NCBI GenBank assembly: GCA_012845835.1
Contig: JABAKD010000030.1
Coordinates: 8,965,805-9,029,804, forward strand
From: Undaria pinnatifida
Taxonomy: Eukaryota > Sar > Phaeophyceae > Laminariales > Alariaceae
Direction of reading: 5' to 3'
DNA length: 64,000 nt
How positions within the stretch are numbered: position 1 is the stretch's first letter; each line of letters starts with the position of its first letter. Of the stretch, positions 47,901 to 59,700 are shown piece after piece. A model generated the notes under the pieces. It had not been told where the DNA came from, did not search any database, and saw only the letters and a program-made list of their open reading frames with translations. The position numbers were made by a program, and so were the translations under genes.

Positions 47901-50900
47901 AAAGAGAGCCGGGACAAGGGACGGAGTGGGGCCATAAATAAACAGTCATTTGGACTAGCCTCGTGGGTGGAGGAGTTGGATGGTGTAGTACCATCTTGGG
48001 GGTCTCGGCTGTCCGAGACTGTGTTTTGGCAGTAGGACTGATCGGAGTTAAGGGGAGGGAGACAAGGGTGTATTGCCTGGCACGAGGAAATACCGCAGAA
48101 ACGGGTTGCTGCGGTAGACGTGCCAGGCATGGGAAGTTTCCCTCCCAAACGTCACAGATACTAATGATGAACCAATTCGAAAGATAAACAACAAAGTGGA
48201 AGATTGGGTCGCAGACGCAATCTGGATTTTGTTGGAAAGTGAGAATTGAGGTGTTCTTCCATGATTGGTTATCGTGACGTATTGTACCGAGGACACAGTC
48301 AACCTTTGAGCAGTCTTCTCCTTGCTGCTGTGGTGGGAGTATACAATACGTACAGCAGAAGGGGTACACGTAGGGCCGCCTGATCGCACGACTCAAAGAC
48401 AGCGTGCAGTGGAGGAAGCGGACGGCGGCAGCTACGCAAGAATAGTGACTGGCTAGCCAGTGGTTTTTCTCGTCGAGCTAGTTTTCGTGACACTTGTCCC
48501 GAATCCTCTATATTACTACGAGTATACACCTTATACGCATCCGATTTCCACCTCCCTTCTCTCTGTATTACCCGTTCTGACAACCCCCCCCCTGCCGCCA
48601 AGCGCGACGCGCCCCCGATCCGGAGCGAGTGTAGTGCAAATTCCGCTGGGTCTTGCCTCGACTTTGCCACTACCTCTCGCAACGCCCGGAGTGCTTGCCC
48701 GTAGCTCCACACTGCTACCCGTCCCGATTCGCGGAAAGACGCTAACGGCGCCGAACTCGGCAAGTTAGGGTGAATAGACAACAATTCCACAAGCAGCGCC
48801 ACGGCTCCACCCCCTTCACGCAAGCTCGAGCCCAAGCCCCGAACAGCGTCTCGTGTTCGTACTAGCACGTCGCCTGCTTGAAGCTGGTCCCCTTTATGAC
48901 CGCGAAAACGAATCTCTACCGTACGCGCCTCCCGCCACCGCAAAAAGGGCAACTGCTCCCCACCTGAGTAAAACGCAACGTCCCCCCTAGTCAAACAATG
49001 CACCTGGTGCGCCACGCCGGCGTCTGTCGCAAATAATTCGTCGGATCGCGTCATCAAAAAAAATACCCCAATGCCAGACACAACCAAAGGATTCGGCCGC
49101 CACTGCCCCAGGACAGTATCAATGTCTCCCCGTCCAACAACATTTCCCATGACACCGGGCGGCGCACCCGCTTCTCCGTACCCGCTACTGCATGTGCCCG
49201 CGATATCCCGCTGAAAACGCGTTCCAGCAGGGGCGATTTAGTCGGGAGCTCCCTGCCTATCTTCACGCGATGGAAATATTGCACCGCCGCTATCTTACTT
49301 TTAATCGTACCGACTTTATTGCCTTCCGACGCACAACACCGAGCCGCAAAGTCTACCAGCGCCCATACCATATCACTCTTGGGGGTGTCTTCCGAAAAAT
49401 ACAAAACGGCGCTCGTCAACCCGCGAAATTTAGTCCAAGACCTGAAACCTGACGCGTAAGTGCGCTCAGATGACTCCGCAACTGACCCGCGGATGTACTG
49501 GACGCCACTATCCCTGTACATAGGGCCCTCCCCGTCTCCCCCGGTCCTGTTCCTGCCATGTAATGTCCGGGCGAGATTCGTGAAGGTGTCTGTTAACATC
49601 GATTCGTTCCCACCGAGAAATACCGTCGGCCAGCGTATTCGCAATTCCTTTCACATGTTTCGCCCGAAAGCACCACCCACTACGCATTTCCAAGCATCCT
49701 AGCATACGCATCAGAGCCCCAGACCTCTGCTCAGTCCCCCCCCGACATTTTCCTATCCAATGTACCGCGGACATGTTATCGCCCAACATCAACACGTTTT
49801 CGCCCTCGAACCTAGGCTGTGATCCAGCGCCAACGACAAACATCCAAGCCGTGATTACCATCCCCAACAATTCAAGGACGTTGATAGACAGATCGTTGTG
49901 GTCCTTGACACGTTGGCTCAAACGAGATTTTGCGTCCTGGTCTACCTCAAACCGCCACCCTGCCCCTGTCTCCAAGCAGTAGCTTCCCACGGCCGTCCCC
50001 GACGCGTCTGACACTAGCGTACGAGAGTGGCGCTGTAAGAAACGAGTATACAGCGGCGAGGACAACGGTAGTGCAAGTTCCTCGCTCACCATCAACTTCC
50101 AAAACCCAATGTCAGCGTGAAACTCTGGGCCGAGGGGTAGACGGTCCGGTCTTCGGGACCACTGGCCGCCACCCCCAAATTTCTCCTGCCACCGCTTCAC
50201 GGGGGGCAGACCAAGCATGTTCAGCATACGGCGCACGAAAAAACTTGCCCGGCCGCACCACCTCGCTGGCGTACAATAACTTCCCAACCAGCTCCCGTAC
50301 CTCGGATTCTAACGCGTACCGACGTTCCTCGGCCACTGGAGGAGCAGAGCCCTCAGCTGAGCCACTTTCGTGTCAGTGAGCGCAATGGTCATTGCTCCCG
50401 AGTCAATTGCCCAACCCAAGACTTCTAACTGGGTGTCCCAGTGAGAAGTCTTTTTCCTCGCCAAGAGGGGAGGGTCCGTCGGGTTACAATCGCCGAACAA
50501 GCGGAAGTGTGCGGACGCCAGAGACGCCGATGCACACAAACAGCGGTCGCCCGAGCTGTACCGTTGTCCCTCAACACAAACGCCATCATCTACATAGTAA
50601 CGCACGAAGAACGGATCGTTTATGTCACCGCCCCGCCCAGGCGGGGCGACGTAGCCCGGCGGCAGCGCTGCCGCTTGCGATTCGCGCTGCGGTATCATTA
50701 CGACGTGCCACGTGGCCTCGCGACCACTGTCAGTGCACACCGCATTGCAGCGAGAGGTGTTATTGTGAGCATGCTCCAACGCCGACGAGAACAAACACCA
50801 GAAACCTGGACTGTTACGTCAGCCAAATTGCAGTCGCCTATCAACCACAACCAAATCCCCGAACACGTATCCACACACCGGCGCGCGCGTGATCTCGACT

Positions 50901-53900
50901 GGAACTTGCCGAAACGCATCCTTAACATCCATTTTGCCCCGTACAATGCGCGCCCTACACCCGAATCGCTGCCGCAGGTATAGAATCCGCCAGATAATAT
51001 CGCGCAAGACATGTTTGAGCTCACACGTTGGAGCCGATTAAAAATCGGTGTCGCCGTTTACACCTGTCGTCGACGTACCGCTAGCGAAAGTCAAGTCGTG
51101 CCCCACGCGCAACTTCGTACCGGATTTCGTTACTGCCAACGTCAAGACCCGTAATCCCGGAATGCGCGCAGCCGCCACCCGAGGGAACACGAACGCTCGG
51201 CCGAGCCTAACATCATCGCGGATCTTGTCAGTAATGTCATTCGAGTACGTGTCGGTGCTACTGTGATTCTCGTATCGGAGTGCGAAAGTGAGGTCCCCAC
51301 CGCTAGCTACCCACACGGGGACCCCATGCTCCGCGATGCGAGCCAGTTTCTCCGCCTCAGGGAAGCCTTCCGTACGACCCAACCACTCTAGGATTCGTGA
51401 GGGATTCAGGCGGTGCCCCGAAAACACTCCCTCTGATTCCATCATGCACTCGAACCGATAATCATGATCTTGCAGAAACAACAGTACTCACTCGCTACTT
51501 TCTGCAACGCCCGTGTAACAGCTATCCGGTCCCCCCCACGCACACTCGAAAGGTACCGCCACGCTGCTACCCACCCGCAAACATCATCGCTCTGCCACCG
51601 AGCACGGCTACCGTGCCCGAACTGGCTGGGGCACGCTCGGTCCTGTTTCTGAGACACCCCGGCGCCACCGCGCGCTGTGCTCACCCCAACGTCCGCGAGG
51701 CGAGGGCCAGAACTTCCTTCGTGAACTGGCATTTGCCGCGAAGGCTCGACCCCCATAACTTCCTCTACGAACACACACGGACCTACTAGCGAGACGGCCC
51801 ACTTTCTTGGTGCCCCGAAAAACACTCGCTCTGGTTCCATCATGCACTCGAACCGATAATCATGATCTTGCAGAAACAACAGTAACTCACTCGCTACTTT
51901 CTGCAACGCCCGTGTAACAGCTATCCGGTTCCCCCCACGCACACTCGAAAGGTACCGCCACGCTGCTACCCACCCGCAAACATCATCGCTCTGCCACCGA
52001 GCACGGCTACCGTGCCCGGACTGGCTGGGGCACGCTCGGTCCTGTTTCTGAGACACCCCGGCGCCACCGCGCGCTGTGCTCACCCCAACGTCCGCGAGGC
52101 GAGGGCCAGAACTTCCTTCGTGAACTGGCATTTGCCGCGAAGGCTCGACCCCCATAACTTCCTCTACGGACACACACGGACCTACTAGCGAGACGGCCCA
52201 CTTTCTTGGTGCCCCGAAAAACACTCGCTCTGGTTCCATCATGCACTCGAACCGATAATCATGATCTTGCAGAAACAACAGTAACTCACTCGCTACTTTC
52301 TGCAACGCCCGTGTAACAGCTATCCGGTTCCCCCCACGCACACTCGAAAGGTACCGCCACGCTGCTACCCACCCGCAAACATCATCGCTCTGCCACCGAG
52401 CACGGCTACCGTGCCCGGACTGGCTGGGGCACGCTCGGTCCTGTTTCTGAGACACCCCGTCGCCACCGCGCACTGTGCTCACCCCAACGTCCGCGAGGCG
52501 AGGGCCAGAACTTCCTTCGTGAACTGGCATTTGCCGCGAAGGCTCCACCCCCATAACTTCCTCTACGGACACACACGGACCTACTAGCGAGACGCCCCAC
52601 TTTCTTGGTGCCCCGAAAACACTCGCTCTGGTTCCATCATGCACTCGAACCGATAATCATGATCTTGCAGAAACAACAGTAACTCACTCGCTACTTTCTG
52701 CAACGCCCGTGTAACAGCTATCCGGTTCCCCCCACGCACACTCGAAAGGTACCGCCACGCTGCTACCCACCCGCAAACATCATCGCTCTGCCACCGAGCA
52801 CGGCTACCGTGCCCGGACTGGCTGGGGCACGCTCGGTCCTGTTTCTGAGACACCCCGTCGCCACCGCGCACTGTGCTCACCCCAACGTCCGCGAGGCGAG
52901 GGCCAGAACTTCCTTCGTGAACTGGCATTTGCCGCGAAGGCTCGACCCCCATAACTTCCTCTACGGACACACACAGACCTACTAGCGATACGCCCCACTT
53001 CCCTTCCCTGAGCACACCTGATCTTGTCGATCCCACCGACCCCGGCATGACGAGCTGTGCGTTCCTCGCTCCCGCCTCGCCCTGTCCTGCCCCCGAGGTC
53101 GGCCCCGCCCGCAAGCGAGGCCCGCACCCCTATTCGCCGCGCGAAGCCTCCGCACCACTGGCTAGCCAGTCACTATTCTTGCGTAGCTGCCGCCGTCCGC
53201 TTCCTCCACTGCACGCTGTCTTTGAGTCGTGCGATCAGGCGGCCCTACGTGTACCCCTTCTGCTGTACGTATTGTATACTCCCACCACAGCAGCAAGGAG
53301 AAGACTGCTGAAAGGTTGTTGCTATATTATTTTAATGGTGTGAAACATACATGTACGACGCAGCTTGCAAAGTTGAGCTTCAACCATTCAATCGGTTGTA
53401 CTCACAGCTGACGTTTTTAAAAATCTACTCCGAAAATTACATAGTTTTTCCATGTACTTTTTCGAACGCACACTGGCGAGGGTCCTTCCAACGCACACTG
53501 CTGTGTCGGGCTTAAAAATCTATTACATAGTTGTTCCATGTACTTTTCGAACGCACACTGGTGAGGGTCCTTCCAACGCACACTGCTGTGTCGGGCCCCT
53601 GCCAACGCACACTGAAGGGCGTCCCGGGGGGGGGGGACACTGCTACTAGCATCCAAGCACCGTTCAGCTGCCCTGCCAACCCAGCACATACACCAACAAC
53701 AACACACACTACACTGCTAGTACCATCCAAGCACCGTGCGGCTGCCATCCAAGCACAGTAGTTCGGCTGCCCTGCCAACCCAGTGCTCGTGGTGCATTTT
53801 GGGACACGCACACCAACACCAACACACACTACACTGCTAGTAGTAGCATCCAAGCACCGTTCGGCTGCCCTGCCAACCCAGCGCTGGTGGTGCATGCGCT

Positions 53901-56746
53901 GGAACGTTTGCGCCTTTGCTGTTCGATCCTGCTCGTGGGGGGCATTTGGGACAACGAACACAACACACACCAAAAACATTTCACTTCGTTGTGCCCTGGG
54001 CTGCGGAAAAAAAATCCCTTCCCAAAAAACCCTCCTCGTCCTTACAAAACTATCAAATTCAAACGGCTGCGTTCTAAATCAAACGGCGCGACGAACTACA
54101 CCCTGGCACGCAAACAACCAGCTGGTGGTTCATTTTGGGACACACACACCAAGACCAGCACACACTACACTGCTAGTAGTAGCATCCAAGCACCGTTCGG
54201 CTGCCCTGCCAACCCAGCGCTGGTGGTGCATGCGCTGGAACGTTTGCGCCTCTGCTGTTCGATCCTGCTCGTGCGGGGCATTTGGGACAACGAACACAAC
54301 ACACCAAAACCATTTCACTTCGTTGTGCCCTGGGCTGCGGGAAAAAAAAAAACTTCCCAAAAAACCCCCCTCGTCCTTACTAAACCATAAAATTCAGGGT
54401 CAAACGGCTGCGCTTCAAATCAAACGGCGCGACGAACTACACCCTGACACGCAAACACCCTCGCAGCGCACACCGCACACCCTCTATTTATTTCCCTCGT
54501 CGGATACACCGCGCTCCTCGGCGTTACGCTGGAACGTTTACGCCTCTGCTGTTCGATCCTGCCCGTGCGGTCTGCCGTGTCTGCGTGCGGCGGCGACTGC
54601 GTCCTCCACTTCGGTTCCTGCATACTTTCTCTCGCTGGTTCCCGTCGCAGCTCATCTCCGCCGCGTGCTGTCGGTGTCTGCTATGAGCCTCTTCGCTCGT
54701 TCTAGGCTCCTCCTTCTCTGCGGCTGCGTGTTCTTCGCCATCTTCAAACCTTACGGCGTACCACTTCCTCGTGCTGCGGCGGAATGTCTGCACACACACC
54801 ATGCAGCGGAAAGTCCCTACAGCAGAGAGGTATCTTGACGACTGGGGAGACCAACTCTTCCGATACGCATTCACAGGGCTCTCTCTGTGTGGTACATACA
54901 TGTGTAGCGCAGCAGTACTCCTGTGTGTTTGCGTGTGTAGGATACGCGTACGTGTTCGAACCTGCCATACTACCTCACCTTCCTCCAGCGTTCCTGCGGT
55001 ACAAATCCCACATAGTATATTACAAGTACCAACAACGCAGCTTGCAAAGATGAGTATTGACCCGAAATTCGTCGAACTCACGGCTGACGTCCTTGAAATA
55101 ATTTTATAAAATCCCTTCCATCACATGTGTATGCATCATCTCCTATGTGTTTAGTCTAGACTATGCGTCTCCAGCTACGGCTGTGCGTCCTGTAACAATT
55201 GTTCGTGTCTTTCAGCACGTTACATCCTACACCAGGTACCTGCGTACAACGTAACCCATGCGCACATTGTCATCACACCATGCGGCCTTCCTCGCCAAAT
55301 TCTGCTGTTCTCTTAACAGGGGACTAAGTACGAGCATCCTATCGGTGACATTCTAACAGGGGACTAAGTACGAGCATCCTATCGGTGACATTCTCCGCTT
55401 CAAAGCAAAAGTCGCCGACTAAACACTCCGCCACTCCCGACGATCGCCAAGTGCCTTCTTGCGCAGTCAAGTGTGACAAACATTCAGCCACTCCCGACGA
55501 TCGCCAAGTGCCTTCTCACGCAGTCCAGTGTGAAAAAACATTCAGCCACTCCCGACGATCGCCAAGTGCCTTCTCGCGCAGTCCAGTGCGACAAAACATT
55601 CCGCCACTCTCGACGATCGCCAAGTGACTTCTCGCGCAGTCAAATGTGATAAAACTTTCCGCCACTCCCGACGATCGTCAGGTGCCTTCTCGCGCAGCGA
55701 ACCACCAGTCAAGTGTGACAAAACACTTCTCCACTTAACACCAAAAAGCACTTGACTAGACTAAACATGTATTGTTCAATTTTTACGTATAAGGCACTTT
55801 AAAAATTCGTTTGACCTACTGCTTGCTCCTGTGCCTGGTACGTTCACATCAAGCTCACAGCTGGCGTATTTGAAACAGCTCTGGGCGATCACAGGTGTTG
55901 CTAACGAATCTTATGGAATAACTCCTCGACAACTACCAACTATTTATATATTTCAGGTACGGGTCATGACCCGGCCCGCGGGTCGGGTCAGGAGGGTTTC
56001 AAAATGTCGCGGGTCGGGTCGGGTCGGATCTCGCAGATCGAGTCGGGATCTGGTCAAGAAGTTATGAAATCTCGCGGGTCGGGTCAGGTCAAAAAGTATG
56101 AAAATGTCGCGGTTCGGGTCGGGTCGGGTCAAGAGGTTTTGAAATCTCGCGGGTCGGTTCGGGTCGGGTCAAGAGGTTTGAAATCCTCGCGGGTCGGGTC
56201 GGACCCGCGAGATACGGGTCATTCGCGGGTCAAGCCACCATGACCCGCGGGTTGTTTTTGGCTGATCCGCGGGTCGAACCCGCGGATCTGGCCTGCGGAT
56301 TCGCCTTTTTCAAACTTACAGCTGCCTGCCGGAGGACCTTTACTATCGTGCCGGCGCCCCGCGGGTCCGAAAATGATACAAAACTTGCCGCTTCCTGCAC
56401 GAAAGTCTCTCTCGTCCCCGGGCGGTACTCCGATCGCATGTTATCATGGCGTCCAGAAAAGGTATACCAGGCAGTAACTTCTCTCGTACCAGGCATAAAG
56501 TATCACTACGCGAATCCCGTGTCGGATGAAGCCGTAGGTATTTTTCAGGTATATTGTCGTCCATCCAAGTCCACGAAAACAAGCCAAGGCACACGCTCTT
56601 GCTGCATTGCAGGGTGCAACAATAATGACGACACATGGCAGTATAACAACCCATGTACGACGCACGTACACATTGAATAACCGGTAAGAATTATCTCACC
56701 AGTACGAAATGCGACCAAATGAAAAAGGCAAGAGCAGTCAACGTGG

Positions 56747-56784
<38 letters not shown>

Positions 56785-59700
56785 CTGACAGCAGCAAGCA
56801 CCACCAGCAAACCCCGGATCCTCGCGGATCGCAGCCCCTGCTGACAGGTCCACCGCCCCAGTTGTGGGCTTGCTGCCGGAGGCGAGTTAGCTAGGCTGCT
56901 TGCCGGGGCCGGAGTGCATAGATAGCTAGCTCACTCGTCGGGTCGACCCGGGGGTCTAGCGCTACGGACACGGCTAAGTGCGGATGTGCGGGTTACGGTC
57001 TTTCTCATATTTCCAGGGCTTTTCACGGGTCATGACCCGACCCGCGGGTCGGGTCAAGGGGGTTTCAAAATCTTGCGGGTCGGGTCGGGTCGGGTCATAA
57101 CATTTCAAAATCTCACGGGTCGGGTCGTGTCGGGTCAAAAGGTTTCAAAATCTCGCGGGTCGGGTCGGGTCGGGCCAATAGGCTTGAGAAATCTCGCGGG
57201 TCGGGTCGGGTCGGGTCAAGAGGTTTCAAAATCTCGCGGGTCGGGTCAAGAGGTTTTCAAAATATCGCGGGTCGGGTCGGGTCATGACCCGCGAGATATG
57301 GGTCACTCGCGGGTCAAGCCATCATGACCCGCGAGTTGTTTTGGGCTGACCCAAACCCGCGGATCTGGCCCGCTGATCCGCCTTTTTCAAACTTACAGCT
57401 GAGGGCCATTGCCGTGCAGGCGCCCCGCGGGTCCGACCCGCGGATCCGTAAATCATACATAATTTACCGCTTCCTGCCTCTCTCGTGACGATGCTCCGAT
57501 CATACGTCATCACAGCGTGTAGAACAATCACCAGGCCGTACTCCTAGCTACTCGTACCATGGCATACGGTGTGACGCGAATCCCGTGCCGGCCGAAGCCG
57601 TAACAGTAGTAATAATACGGTCATACCAGTACGAAATGTGACCAATTGCGAAAAAGGCAAGGGCAGTCGTCGTCGAAGCAGCAGCAGCAGCAGCAAGCAG
57701 CAGCAGACCCCGGATTCTCGTGGATCGCAGCCCCTGGTGACAGATCCACCGCCCCAGCTGTGGGCTTGCTGCCGGAGGCGGCCCAGCTAGGCTGCTTGCC
57801 TGGGCTGGAGACTGCATAGATAGAAGATAAATACAGTACTACTGCTGAAATACCAGGTAGTAGCTAGCTCGAGAATTGTCATACCACCAATCCGTACGAA
57901 ATGTGATCAAACGTAAAAAAGCAAGAGCAGTCGTCGTCGAAGCAGCAGCAGCAGCACTCTGGAAGCAGCAAGCACCACAGCAGTAGACAACGCATCCTCC
58001 CGGATCGCAGCCCCTGCTGACAGATCCACCGCCCCAGTTGTGGGCTTGCTGCCGGAGGCGGCTCAGCTAGGGTGCTTGCCGGGGCCGGAGACTGCATAGA
58101 TAACTCGCTCGTCGGGTCGCTCCTCGGGTCGACCCGGTGGTCTAGCGCTACGGGCGTGGCTAATTGCCCATGCGTGTGGGTTGCGGTTTATTTATCATTT
58201 TTCGCGCGTACACCACAAAATGCTGCTGCAAACAGTACCCGTAGAAAGAACCATAGAACACGACATCCTGGGAAAAGTACGAGGGACCAAGGACCAACCA
58301 ACCTTAACGGGGAAATCCTGTTTTGTTTTTAGTTTCGTCTCCCATAAGAGTCGGCCTAAGGCAGCCCCGCGAAACAGCGGTCTACTGGAGAACAAAGCCT
58401 CTGAGAACCTACTACGAAACGGAAAGAGGAGGAGTAAAAAGAACGTTACCTTCCCACCCTCCCAGGTTGAATATTCTACTCGTACACACCATAATAATGA
58501 TAACCTGTGTTATGTCATTGGTGTCCGAGTTGTTGGCCCCCACGAACGTCTTGCACGTTGTTCGCAGGAGGGTGGTAATCCGGGATGAGTCTCCAGCACC
58601 GGCTGGAGGCCTCAGTCCAGCCTAATACTTATATAATGGCAGACTACATCAGTAAACTCATACCAGGTATACCGTTCCTGGTACAATACCCTACAGTACA
58701 TTGGAGGTCCCACTTTGATGTGGGCCACTTTGGTTCGGGGTCCCACTTTAGTGCGGCAGAGCGCCAGCCGCACTAAGGTGGGACCGGTCAGATACATCAT
58801 TAACAAAAATCGTATATACCCCACTCTAGTGCGGTACCGCAATATGTGGAGCTTTTTGAGTGGAGCCGTAATATACGAGGATAGTTCGGGATCCCAATTT
58901 AGTGCGAGGATTTTCGTCTAGCACGGCACCGCACTAAAGTGGAACCCCCTCTATAACGTAAAATTATCCCTGGTACGTGCCAGGTACGTGGCAGACAGCG
59001 GGCAGAGGACGCCAACTAGTGGGTAGACAGCAGTGAGCGAACTGGGACACAACATCAGAACGAGCTGCTAGGTATGCGTTAGTCCAATCCGGCAACAAGA
59101 CGATGGGGAGAAAGCATTATTTGGAGTATACAAATGATGGCGTTGGGCTGGTGAACTGAGGCAGCATAACAGGTGTATAACAGGCCGCGTGACACCAAGG
59201 AAGTGAAGCTGCGACATGGTAGAGTGTAGCCACCCACATGCAACACGCACGCACCTATTTAAAGTGAGAGCAGAGAGACCGCGACTTATAAGGAAGTGGG
59301 GGGGGAAATCCATTCCCCAACCTACTCCCAAGCCCGCAGCGCCCGCCGCACCTCCTTCTTTCCCCCACCCCGATCAATTTTCCCAGCATCACTCCCCCCC
59401 CCTCCACAATTATCATGTTCCCCTTCTCCTCCCCCTAACGTGCTGGTCTCCGATTTTGGCCTCCACACTCTTTCGCCGAGCGTCGGACGTGTGTGTTGAC
59501 CAAGACCTCCTACTGTTCGTTCCCCGGGCCGGGGCATTACTCGCTCTGGTACGCTTATTCTACCTCCGGCCCCTAACGTGGTGATCCCCACGACTACAGT
59601 CCACCAGTCGGCGTCGTATTCATCAGCGGCCCTCGTCTTCATGCTCGCTATTCCCCGTGGTCTTTGCATACCCTTCATCGCTGTTTCTGCGCTTGCACCC

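Larger units (their letters stand above)
42347..48471 (+). mobile_element. YR retroelement, copy 1 (plus)
   Basis: Order: repeat A1 (42,347-42,616), a gag-like ORF with 399-bp tandem repeats, RT, RNase H, tyrosine recombinase, then B1-A2-B2-A3. B is 310 bp and A about 269 bp. A-internal-B-A-B is the split-direct-repeat layout described for PAT and Ngaro elements; here the B-A unit (587 bp) has been duplicated once. The A repeats end in the perfect palindrome ACTGGCTAGCCAGT. Confidence 0.85.
48472..53318 (-). mobile_element. YR retroelement, copy 2 (minus), truncated at both ends
   Basis: Reverse complement of 42,451-47,298. It stops exactly at the end of the recombinase gene on one side, lacking its own B-A-B, and within A1 on the other side, lacking the outer 104 bases. 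A few substitutions separate it from copy 1, for example one at the T-run of the recombinase gene and one in the gag-like repeats near 52,545. Confidence 0.88.
42323..53344. mobile_element. Inverted pair of tyrosine-recombinase retroelements inside the HAD intron
   Basis: Left arm 42,451-47,298 (+) and right arm 48,472-53,318 (-) are near-identical inverted copies of about 4.85 kb around a 1,173-bp spacer. The outer ends are the same 24-bp sequence in direct orientation (42,323-42,346 and 53,321-53,344). The pair shares a stop codon and frameshifts, so one defective copy was probably duplicated in inverted form. The element type is that of DIRS/PAT/Ngaro-like retroelements: RT and RNase H with a tyrosine recombinase in place of a DDE integrase, and non-LTR-style direct repeats at the ends. 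Confidence 0.9.

Noticed and set aside
47376-48396. Repeated frames of 74-176 codons in the A/B repeats
   Set aside because: They lie in non-coding terminal repeats of the YR element and recur only because the B-A unit is duplicated.
53783-54838. 351-codon plus-strand frame
   Set aside because: It spans a ~340-bp direct repeat whose length keeps the frame open. The peptide is low complexity with no domain.
55432-55735. CRISPR-like regular repeats
   Set aside because: The units are contiguous ~58-bp tandem copies without unique spacers, and the DNA is eukaryotic.
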